Assembly (NCBI GenBank): GCA_032622095.1
Contig: CP136063.1
Span: forward strand, 79,897,980-79,961,979
Length of the DNA: 64,000 nucleotides
Origin: Siphonodentalium dalli
Lineage: Eukaryota > Mollusca > Scaphopoda > Gadilida > Siphonodentaliidae
Direction: 5' to 3'
The translations under genes and the position numbers were made by a program. The notes under the pieces are model-generated. The model made no database searches, was not told the origin of the DNA, and saw nothing but the letters and a program-made list of their open reading frames with translations. Positions 55,481-64,000 of the stretch are shown here, one piece after another (position 1 is the first letter of the stretch; each line of letters begins with the position of its first letter).

Positions 55481-56469
55481 GGCCTGGAACCTACGTCACC
55501 GGAAGGGTAACCCTACATCAAAATAACTGTAAATAAAGTTCGACTCGCTACTTCGACATCGTTTTTTAAATAAATACAATCGACTTCGATGTAGTATTAT
55601 AAGCAAAGGAGCTATGCCACCTACAAATCTCGACAAATACAGAAACCGAAAATCGGAAAGAATTGCTTATAATGAGAATTTCGCGTTCGCAATTCAAAAT
55701 CGCGTCCGATTTCCTATTTTCGTGCAGGTGTTAACGCCAACATTTCATGTTCTCCGCGCCCTAAACTCATTTTAAAACCGTATACATTGAGTTTCGGGAT
55801 ATTATAAATGCTAAAATTTGAATCAATAACAAAAAATTAACTTTCCCGTGGTTTGTTTGTAAATTTCTTATGACACAAAGAATTTTTATGAATTTGTCTA
55901 TTAATGGTAACGCCCACATCGCGTTAACGCTCACATAATATTGGCATGTTTGCACTCACAATTGAGTCACCATCCATATAATCCGGTAGATGAACTATTA
56001 ACGATCGTGTTCACATATACACACTCAGTTAAATGCGTTACTATACACAAATGGCTGTTATAGAGATGCCAATATACTATTTGATAATACTATATATAAA
56101 GACGAGCATAAATTCATGGCATAATCATTGTTTTTACGTTCTCGTTGTATATTCGTTAGTTTAATTAAGTGTATGTCTTGTCATTCGTTCTTTTATTCCA
56201 TATTCATTGTAGTATTACTTTGTTATTCCATTCTATTTCCGTTGGTTAAATCCATGTTAATTTGTTCATATTTCCAGTTTCGTCTGATAGTTGTCGTTAA
56301 AACATTATCATTATTATTATTATATCTTTATTTCCTCCAGTATATGAAGATTTATAAATCATGTAACAAATAATCGATATGTACAGAAATATGAATCAAT
56401 AAAGCTGAATCATAGTAATTGATGTCAATATCCGACACTGGATATATCTACATATATGTACACATGGTG
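55481..56469. other. No gene seen
   Basis: AT-rich. A short ATG frame at 55614 (MPPTNLDKYRNRKSERIAY) could be a first exon, but nothing supports it further. Confidence 0.4.
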
Positions 56470-56745
56470 AATATGATGAGGTTGGTGGTGATGGCGATGG
56501 AGGTGAGTTTGATGATAAATGATGCTGATGATGTGTGTGTTATCAGCGATGGCGATGTTGTTAATGGTAGTGATGATGGCGATGAGGATTATTATTATGA
56601 TTATGATGATAGCGATGGTGTGACAATGCTGACACCGAAGGTGGTTTCCATTTCGTTGATTATGATGCTGATAATGACGATATAAATGATGATGACGGTG
56701 ATGATGACGGTGATGATGATGATGATGATGATAGTAATAATAATG
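56470..56745. repeat. GAT/GGTGAT trinucleotide-rich tract
   Basis: Degenerate GATGATGGTGATGGCGATG sequence, becoming pure (GAT)n at about 56700-56735. Read on the minus strand, the pure part is an (ATC)n tail directly behind the LINE at 56.9 kb, so at least that part is likely the LINE 3' terminus. Asp-rich open frames here are an artefact. Confidence 0.8.
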
Positions 56746-56914
56746 AAGCGGGTAGCGTATTCACATAATCATTTCAAATGATATTCAGTCGATGGCACTC
56801 TTTGCACGCACTGTCATATATATCGCCGTGCCAATGCTCATTCGATTCATTATTTATTATTTGATACACGCCATGGTCATATTGGTGATATATCTGCGTT
56901 AGTCGCGAAAACAA

Positions 56915-59566
56915 TCACGGTGGTTCAAAGTTAGTTAAAGGCTCGCCTAGTGGTGTGTTAGCAAGATTAATGCCGATTTCTAACTGTGTTAGAATGTGTT
57001 TTCGTTGAGCTATAAAACTGTATGTTTGCCACAACTGTTCAGTGACAGTGACAATAAAGTTTATAAACGAGTCAGTACAGTCAATTGCTTCTACCAAGCT
57101 ATCGTGGACTTGGGATAAGTGTAAAGATATCATATCGTCAGGAGACAGTTCTTCGACAGAGATATATAACTGCAATCCGTATTGGTCAATTAATGCATAG
57201 AACATGTCATTGCGTATGTTAACCAGGGCGTTGCACTCAATAAGGATGTGCATAATTTTGTCGGTGTATGACTTTCCACATAGCGGGCAAATTCCTGCTT
57301 CGAGGGACGCCGATGATTCAATAACCCGAGCTACTGTGAAATATGCGGATTTGTTTTCGGGAAATTTCCGACATAAACGCCACAAGTTAGACATGTGAAG
57401 GGATTCCTGGATTCTGCAGAAGCGACTGAAAGAAGGATCAGTCATAACATTTGATTTCCATGAAGTTTCATTTACGGCGTGTACCTCTGCCCTAGTGCGT
57501 TTTTTCCATGCCAATTTTGGAATAGAGATCCAGGATTTGACATAGTCCACGAAAACATCATTCATGTTATATTTTTCAAATAAAGAGCACAGTTCACTTA
57601 TAAAAGAGTAATCCTGGGACTGATTGGCTCTAAATTCGTGGAGTCGTCTAACAAAAATCTGCTTACATGCTTTCGATTGAGGGGCGCGACATAGTCCACC
57701 GAATAAGGAGAGTTTCCTCATAGCGATTGTCGAATCCAAGGGGAAACTCCCTACTAGACCAAGTACAATGTCAGTTCTGCATCTCATGGAAAGACCTTGT
57801 ATGCGCTTAAGACAAAAGCGATGTATTCTTTCTAGTTTGGTCGCATTTGAACATGTGGTGTTACATAAAAATTCTGATCCATACAGGCCCCGAGAAAGAA
57901 CAATCGATTGATACATAGTCATGCAACTTTGTGGGGTTATCCCACCGGCGTACAGGCCAGCATTGCTAAGCATGAGGTACGTTGAGCGAATTTTCGTGCA
58001 TATCGACTCGGTAAGTTCGTTTTGGAAATTTGTTTTATGTAATGTAATACCAAGATGGGTAATGGTATCAGTCTCTGTGATCAAACCACTATTAATGAGC
58101 CAAGAGCGGTTGGTTGATGTCTTTGCTGTTTTCTCATCAAAGACAATAACCTTACATTTTTGTTCATTATATAGGAATCTCCACCTGCTACTGTATACAC
58201 TGCATATGTCACATAGGCGTTGAAGACCGTGTGCAGTAAAAGATAACAGTGTCATATCGTCGGCTTGTGTTGGGGATGCGAGGTTTATTCCAAGAAGTTT
58301 AAGACCAAAGTTAGACAGCTGTAGCTCGCGTAACACCTCGTCGATGTAAATTGCGTAAAATATCGGCGATAAGGTACTCCCCTGCCTTGCTCCTTGCTTA
58401 ATGGTGATATCTCTAGAGTTCCGGCCCTCGTGTCGAACAGAGCATGTTACCCCTGTTAGAAAGTTGTGACAAAGTTTCCAGGTTTTCCCAGTGAAACCGC
58501 GCTCGAAAAGTTTGAATAGTAGACCATTAGTCCAAACAGTGTCGAACGCTTTGTGAACGTCCAGGAAACATGCGAATAATCGAGATTTTTGTTCTAAAGC
58601 ATATGATAGACCTTCTTGGACTATGTAAGATGACATCAGGCAACTAATGTTCTTTTGAAACCCATGTTGCAGTGGATGTGTTACGATCAAATGTGGACAA
58701 TTTCGTTCAATGCGAGCAAGAAAAACTTTCTCCAGGAGCTTGTATAATACTGGCAGTAGCGTTATTGCCCTATAACTGTCGAACATTGTCTTTTGTTTGT
58801 CACCTCCTTTATATAGGGAAGTTATCACACCAATTTTTGCATGGGTTGGTATATATGACAAGTTGAGCATGGATGATAGAAGCTTGGCAATGTGCTTATG
58901 TAAGTGCGTACCGCCATACAAAATGTGTTCATAGCAGATGGAATCATGACCCGCAGCTTTCCCCATATTGACAGTTTTCATAACGTTCATAAGTTCTACA
59001 TCAGTGACGGGGTAGGTTAAGATTTTGTCATATGTCCCGGTGTTTGAATTACTGAGGAGATCGGTCACCTTGCTATTGACTTCTAAAAAGTGTGATTCGT
59101 CAAAGTTAACTGATTTCAAAGGTGAGTATAAGTTCTCATAATAATCGGCCCATGCATCTGAGATTTCAATCGGAGTTCGAAGCATGGAACCGTTTACTTC
59201 AAATATACTATTACACGCACCTTTCCTACTTGCTCGCACTGCGTTAAATTTTTTGAAAAATAACTCTTGATCAACTTCGGCGGCGCGGTCTATTTCCTCG
59301 TTCTGAGCGGACATGAACTGCGAGTTACATTTACGCATTTCTTTTCTGAACATACGTTTCGAGGCTTTGTAGTTTGCATACGTTTCGAATGTATCGCCTC
59401 TGGGGCGTCCGTCTGACAGCCATATTCTTCGAAAATGGCGCATTTCACGGTGTAGATTGTTCAACGTGGGGTTCCAAATTGGTTTCAAATATGGCTTGAA
59501 GGATTTCTTTGGAATGGCTATATTTGAAGCGCTTTGTATAGCTGAAACTGTTCTATCATAGCACAT
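56915..59566 (-). CDS. LINE reverse transcriptase ORF, 883 aa, intact but lacking endonuclease
   Basis: Non-LTR retrotransposon polyprotein that copies its RNA into the genome by target-primed reverse transcription. The start lies in the linker (KSFKPYLKPIWNP, residues 22-33). Reverse transcriptase motifs follow: RAITLLPVLYKLLEK (266-280), HGFQ (301-304), FLDVHKAFDTVW with the first catalytic Asp (334-345), GARQGSTLSP (392-401) and QADDM with the catalytic pair (434-438). A C-terminal finger ICPLCGKSYTDKIMHILIEC has C760, C763, H773 and C778. No stop or frameshift interrupts it, so insertion is recent. The APE-type endonuclease expected upstream is absent: the copy is 5' truncated. The (ATC)n tail lies at 56700-56735. 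Clade not assigned; it resembles the group of the other zinc-finger fragments here. Confidence 0.92.
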   Translation of the reverse strand: MCYDRTVSAIQSASNIAIPKKSFKPYLKPIWNPTLNNLHREMRHFRRIWLSDGRPRGDTFETYANYKASKRMFRKEMRKCNSQFMSAQNEEIDRAAEVDQELFFKKFNAVRASRKGACNSIFEVNGSMLRTPIEISDAWADYYENLYSPLKSVNFDESHFLEVNSKVTDLLSNSNTGTYDKILTYPVTDVELMNVMKTVNMGKAAGHDSICYEHILYGGTHLHKHIAKLLSSMLNLSYIPTHAKIGVITSLYKGGDKQKTMFDSYRAITLLPVLYKLLEKVFLARIERNCPHLIVTHPLQHGFQKNISCLMSSYIVQEGLSYALEQKSRLFACFLDVHKAFDTVWTNGLLFKLFERGFTGKTWKLCHNFLTGVTCSVRHEGRNSRDITIKQGARQGSTLSPIFYAIYIDEVLRELQLSNFGLKLLGINLASPTQADDMTLLSFTAHGLQRLCDICSVYSSRWRFLYNEQKCKVIVFDEKTAKTSTNRSWLINSGLITETDTITHLGITLHKTNFQNELTESICTKIRSTYLMLSNAGLYAGGITPQSCMTMYQSIVLSRGLYGSEFLCNTTCSNATKLERIHRFCLKRIQGLSMRCRTDIVLGLVGSFPLDSTIAMRKLSLFGGLCRAPQSKACKQIFVRRLHEFRANQSQDYSFISELCSLFEKYNMNDVFVDYVKSWISIPKLAWKKRTRAEVHAVNETSWKSNVMTDPSFSRFCRIQESLHMSNLWRLCRKFPENKSAYFTVARVIESSASLEAGICPLCGKSYTDKIMHILIECNALVNIRNDMFYALIDQYGLQLYISVEELSPDDMISLHLSQVHDSLVEAIDCTDSFINFIVTVTEQLWQTYSFIAQRKHILTQLEIGINLANTPLGEPLTNFEPP

Positions 59567-59691
59567 TATATTCTATTACTAACATTCATTGTTTACCCAT
59601 GTTTATTGATACCCCTTTAATCATAATTGGTTTTCATAGCTTTACTACCTTATATATAATGGTATTGTCTAAGGTAAATATATCGCGACCT

Positions 59692-62131
59692 GGGGCCTGT
59701 TTCATGAAGCAAGGTCATAAGATTATCTTAAGATGGACTTAATCTAAGAATTAAGGTGGATCTTATGATGTAACTTTTCCGTTTCAAGAACGCGTTTCAC
59801 AAAACAAGATTAAGTCATACTTAAGTAGTAATTTAAGTTCGCGCGCTTTTAGACTGGTTATCGACAACTTTCTACAGCCCGGAACAAAAAAATGTGGGTT
59901 TGTACAATCTTTATGTACGGCATTGAGAGGTTATCGAGAAAGTGCCGAGTCCGAGTTGGACATTATTGTGTGACAGGGATGCTGGATAGCGACAGGGGTG
60001 GGGTGGGCGAATCAGCGCATGTATCTTAGAGTCTATAGTCAGTGGCCTTATATTCGCATATGGATCTTAGACTTGTATGAGTTCCACGATGTGAATTCGA
60101 ACATGAGTACGTCGCAGGCTCTTAAAATGACGAGCTTTGCATTTACTGGCGAGTGGCGGAGTCAGAAATAAGACAATACAATTATATGGATCGATGCATG
60201 ACTTAGTTAATTCACTGAGAGCAATGTTCAGACGGCGATTTTTTGTGTGTGAGCCGACATAACTCGTGTATTATCGACCACCGCTCTCTACGTGTAGCAA
60301 TAATAAAAATAAATCGGCGATGTCATCAGGGCACACATAGGTCATTTTTCGATTCAAAGGGAAATGAAAAATATTTGTTGGAGTAACTTTTTATTATTTG
60401 TATGCAGATGTTTTATGCGATTGTCATACCATGTATATATAGAGGATATCCACACTTTTTCAGTGGATATGAGTTATATCTCATGAGTGATGACAAAACA
60501 TTGAATTTCCACGAGTGGGATATCACTTATGTCTCATGCACTGCTAAAATCTTATAATTCACGGGAAAGTATATAATAAATATATATAACTACGTTTTCA
60601 TTAGCACACTCGTATTAAGGGGTGTCGTCGCTACGGGTGTGTATATCATATACACAGTATGCTGTACAACGGTCATCCCACCCCTGCAAAAAAAAAAAAC
60701 ATGACAACAATTTGGACAGCCTTGAAAATCACGACATATGGGCGTGGGCATAAACTCAATAAATAATATTCTCTATAGAAAATTGTCACTACATGTATTT
60801 CGAAAACATATTTTGATAAAGAGCGTTTCTGTTACCTTTCCGATATGACATATCTGCTTTGTAAACAGCCGACGGAAATTTGGAAAAAGGAAATAATCAA
60901 TACATTCATCGATCTCATTTTACCCCATCTCCCCGCACCCATATGGAATAACATAGAGGAGATTGTGAGCTTTGAGCTAGGCCATAATTCTTCTCAAAAG
61001 TTTAATTCGTGGGTAATACAATTTTATAATATATATTATCTATATGTCACATATATAGCTGATAATTGACTATATCCTACATTCGACGAGGCTGGGGTGG
61101 CTAGTTGGTCTCTGTGGGGGGGGGGGGGGGGGGTACATCGTGAAATTTCCAACTGCACCTGCCCCTTGATTGAACCGGGCCAAATTTCTATGTTCGTGAA
61201 ATGCCATGTCCACCCCACCCGTTGGATTTAAACTTTCCATTTGGTAGCTCAAATATTCCAACAGTTCGAAATTTCTAACCTGACGCCCCTAAAGTTGGTG
61301 ATTTTCGGTTGCTGCTGTTTGTCTAAAACAACACATTCCTTTACTAGTTAGAAATTCAAACAATTGAAACCTATATATAGTGTACGATTAATGTTGTTGT
61401 CAAGCACGACATTGTCAATCGCTAAATTGCTAAACACACATGTGCACAAATAATTAATTATTAATCGTATTCAAAGTGACTTATAGGCCCTATTGGCCGG
61501 ATGTTATATTTATATGCATAATGTCACTATAATAAATAAATAAATTCTAAATTCTAAAAAAAAAAAAAATTGACCAAAGTGTGTGTGTGTGTGTGGGGGG
61601 GGGGGGGGTAGACAGCACACAAACCCCATTCGCCACGTCCCTGATGATAAGCATGTGCTCTGAATTGTTTTTACCAAACTAACCCTATGGTTATACGGTG
61701 AGGGGGGTTTGCACTCTCCAAACTTTCGTTTTGGAAAGTTTGAGGTACCAGTTGGAATATTTAAACCCAAAGATAATTTTGTGTTGTTTAAGGGGGTGTA
61801 GTTGGACATTTCGAGGCGAACACCCCCTCTCACTATGTAGCCACGACCCTGTATACCAGGCGACGAATTGTCCATCCAGACAATGTACATAATCTCCGTA
61901 ATTGCAAAATAACATAGGCCGCCATACTTGTGATCGATATGCCACTTATCGCGTGGGTCTTAACTTTAAGATTATCTTATGACACCTCACAGCAGTCTTA
62001 AAGTTAAGACCAAAGTTAAGACCATCTTGAGTTAAGACATTGTTCGTGAAACGCACTTATGACTGAAGTTTGAACTTATGACCATCTTAAGTCCCAACTA
62101 TGTCATAAGTTGCTTTCATGAAACAGGGCCC
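59692..62131. mobile_element. DNA element with GGGCCTGTTTCATGAA ends
   Basis: Left GGGGCCTGTTTCATGAA and right TTCATGAAACAGGGCCC are inverted. Subterminal regions on both sides repeat CTTAAGATGG, TCTTAACTTTAAGA and CATAAG words. The ends resemble those often seen in PIF/Harbinger elements, but I see no TWA duplication. About 2.4 kb; no transposase. A 74-codon frame at 60845 has no recognisable domain. Interior low-complexity runs lie at 61118-61133 and 61560-61608. Confidence 0.65.
61560..61608. repeat. Poly-A, (GT)n and poly-G run
   Basis: A poly-A run, then (GTGT)n, then a G run, all inside the 59.7-62.1 kb element. A similar G run is at 61118-61133. Confidence 0.9.
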
Positions 62132-62719
62132 AGATTTCCAGGTTCTCCTAAGTCCATTTTTTATATTTTAAGTTTGAATCTCCGATGCGGGTCAACTATT
62201 AAGACTATGGATATACTTCTAACAATATCCGATTGGAAAATCATTCCTTTAATAGAATAAATCGGCATCACAAATCGTAAATTTAATGTAATCATGTTTT
62301 TGTGAAGAATACTGCAGGTTGGGTGCATATTTTGGTACTTTGGTACATCGGACACCATTGAACTGAAATTTATTAGAATGGCCACCTTGTTCTATGCGGC
62401 AGAAATATTAGGATAATTATTACTTACAACAAACAAAGTAATCTCACAGGTCTGAATCTTAACAGGACATCTTGGAATTCAGAGAGAATATGACATATAA
62501 CTGTTCTATGTAGGCTAACCCAAATGATATTCTATGATGCAATTTTTCATTTCAAATAATGTATTGTCTAACTTTGGTATGTGTGTCGGAATTTGGTCAA
62601 CTAGAGCATTGAGATGACACCACATCACCCCCCCTCCCATATAAACCTGAAACCGACAAACTTGACACTAGCTATGAAACGGAGTCCACTGTAGTAGTCT
62701 AGTCATTTAGACTTGATTT
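62132..62719. other. No gene seen
   Basis: AT-rich, nothing recognised. Confidence 0.5.
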
Positions 62720-62970
62720 TGGAGCGAACCTAGAACAAATAGGTAATAAGCTGTTTTTGAAAGCACTTTGGGGGAAATTTTCTACAGCTCTTTGAACTAG
62801 GGGCATCATATTTATGGCTTTAGAAAAAATTGGAATCTTGTTAGTAAACAAATCTGCCGACTACAAAAGCTGCTTCGAGTTCCCTGATTGCTAAATATGA
62901 TCACACAATAACATATCCTAAATTTGATGCGTTTCATGTAGGGAAAGTCGTTATATTTAGGTAAATAAAT
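62720..62970. repeat. Dispersed repeat shared with 19.0 and 25.6-26.5 kb
   Basis: GAACCTAGAACAAATAGG and AAGCTGTTTTTGAAA match 19.03 kb. The complement of 62890-62960 (ACGACTTTCCCTACATGAAA, CGCAT) matches 25.61 kb. A third, diverged copy of the family. Confidence 0.6.
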
Positions 62971-64000
62971 GCAAAAAAAAACATGCGAGAAAATTATGAA
63001 AATTGGAATTTTAGTCCGGGAACAAGGTCGGTCAACGTGCATCCCCCAAGGTTACATTTGATTCATATTTGTTTTGTTCGTTAGGATGTTTGCTCAAACT
63101 ATTTCAAATTTAAAAGGTTTCCGTATGTAACAGGTACTATGGTGGCCAAGCTAGAGAGCAGTGTTTGCATTGTCGGTGGCCAATGGCCAATCTTTTTTCA
63201 AAATTGGCTAATAAAATTTCATTTGGTCAAACTTTTTTTCACCCCAAATGGAGACGGAAAGCATGGAGACGGAAAGCTAATTCAAAAGATCTGAATAGAT
63301 TGACAATCCCAACGATGTTAGGCGACGAAAGGATTTCTTACTTCGGAAATATCGTACCATGAAAACATAATTTATTTTGTAACGGGAGCGTTGATTGAAT
63401 GGTGACGATGAACAGACCAGTCATTTCAAATAATATTTGGTTTAAAACACTAATCATCAAAACGCTTAATCTGTACACTGGTAATGTAATATTTTGTTGA
63501 TCAGGCAGGCTGTAAGATAAAATTCCAAAATGCATTGTCCGATAATTGTATGTACAGACTACCAGTACTTAACTCAATGGTTACGTAATGTGTCATAAAT
63601 TGCCTCTCGTCTAACAACAACCTGGCTTCACATAAAAAAGGTGTGAATACAATAGATATTCAACTACTGTACACGAGAGTGCGACTTTGCGATCTTGTGA
63701 TTTTAATTAATTTCTTTTAATTAAAAGTTTTTTCTTTTAAAGGTACGGTTGGCCTTGGCAGTGGGTATCCTGTGAAAATATTTCCACCCGTCAAAAACCG
63801 CCACAAACAGAAAGAACATCAAAATGTAGACAGACTTTGTCCGTATATAAATAAGAAATATCGCATAAACAGGATGTTATTCTCATATGTTTAACCATTG
63901 TTATGTAAACAAAAGCATAAAAAAGTTACTTTTCTGGTGTTTGTTTATATTATGCTGGTAAACATAAAGAGCGTTCTTTGTTGGTGAATTCCTGATATGG
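62971..64000. other. No gene seen
   Basis: A small duplication (ATGGAGACGGAAAGC twice at 63248-63280) and a GTGGCCAATGGCCAATC palindrome-like word at 63178. No coding frame or element ends that I can support. Confidence 0.5.

Noticed and set aside
56419-56685. Asp-rich 88-codon frame
   Set aside because: It is the translation of a GAT-rich microsatellite next to the LINE tail.

Overview
The window is AT-rich nuclear DNA from an animal, most likely a marine invertebrate and plausibly a bivalve mollusc. The reasons are the dense mixture of small DNA transposons, CR1/L2-like and zinc-finger-tailed LINEs, minisatellites, frequent TACATGTA words, a decayed P2X7-C-terminal-like domain of a kind common in aquatic invertebrates, and the near absence of long ORFs. 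The taxon is an inference; nothing in the window fixes a species.

Host-gene content is very low. I support four coding or formerly coding host pieces: a first coding exon resembling the DNA primase large subunit PRIM2 (minus strand, 16.8-17.0 kb); an uncharacterised 215-aa single-exon gene with its own poly(A) signal (27.5-28.3 kb); a possible unrecognised exon on the minus strand near 7.5 kb; and a degenerate P2X7-C-terminal-like domain (1.9-2.2 kb), split by a 3.6-kb transposon and resuming at 5.87 kb. A 66-aa ORF at 42.5 kb is weaker.

0-16.4 kb is a stack of nested DNA transposons whose order can be read from target-site duplications (TSDs). A hAT-like element (TSD GTAATTTC) holds a Mutator-like element with 73-bp inverted repeats (TSD CCAGTTACA) and a second hAT family (TSD CTTGTGTG). 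A three-level nest follows at 8.2-11.7 kb. A second copy of the second hAT family (TSD GCATGGGG) is split by a CAGGG-ended element, and next to it lies another hAT-like element.

17-26.5 kb holds LINE debris, a 145-bp palindrome, an exact 169-bp duplication, and a satellite of about 3.5 kb whose core is a 43-bp unit in about 38 copies, flanked by older degenerate repeats in opposite orientations. 28-33.8 kb holds a poly-G/poly-C bounded element, a 5'-truncated LINE with an (ATGTT)n tail, a run of TTAA-flanked palindromic elements, and two tandem arrays.

34-48 kb holds two copies, in opposite orientation, of a repeat with a TATA-like sequence near one end; a double-hairpin element; and two TTAA elements inserted into units of an ACTTAAGT palindrome array. 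49-55 kb holds broken LINEs: one split by a tandem-repeat element, one split by a second LINE, then a 1-kb near-perfect palindrome. 56.7-59.6 kb holds an intact 883-codon LINE reverse transcriptase ORF without its endonuclease domain, with an (ATC)n tail. 59.7-62.1 kb is a further inverted-repeat element, and the remainder has no recognisable gene.

The genes do not form a pathway. The main content is transposition history: several TSDs and interrupted reading frames give a relative order of insertions.
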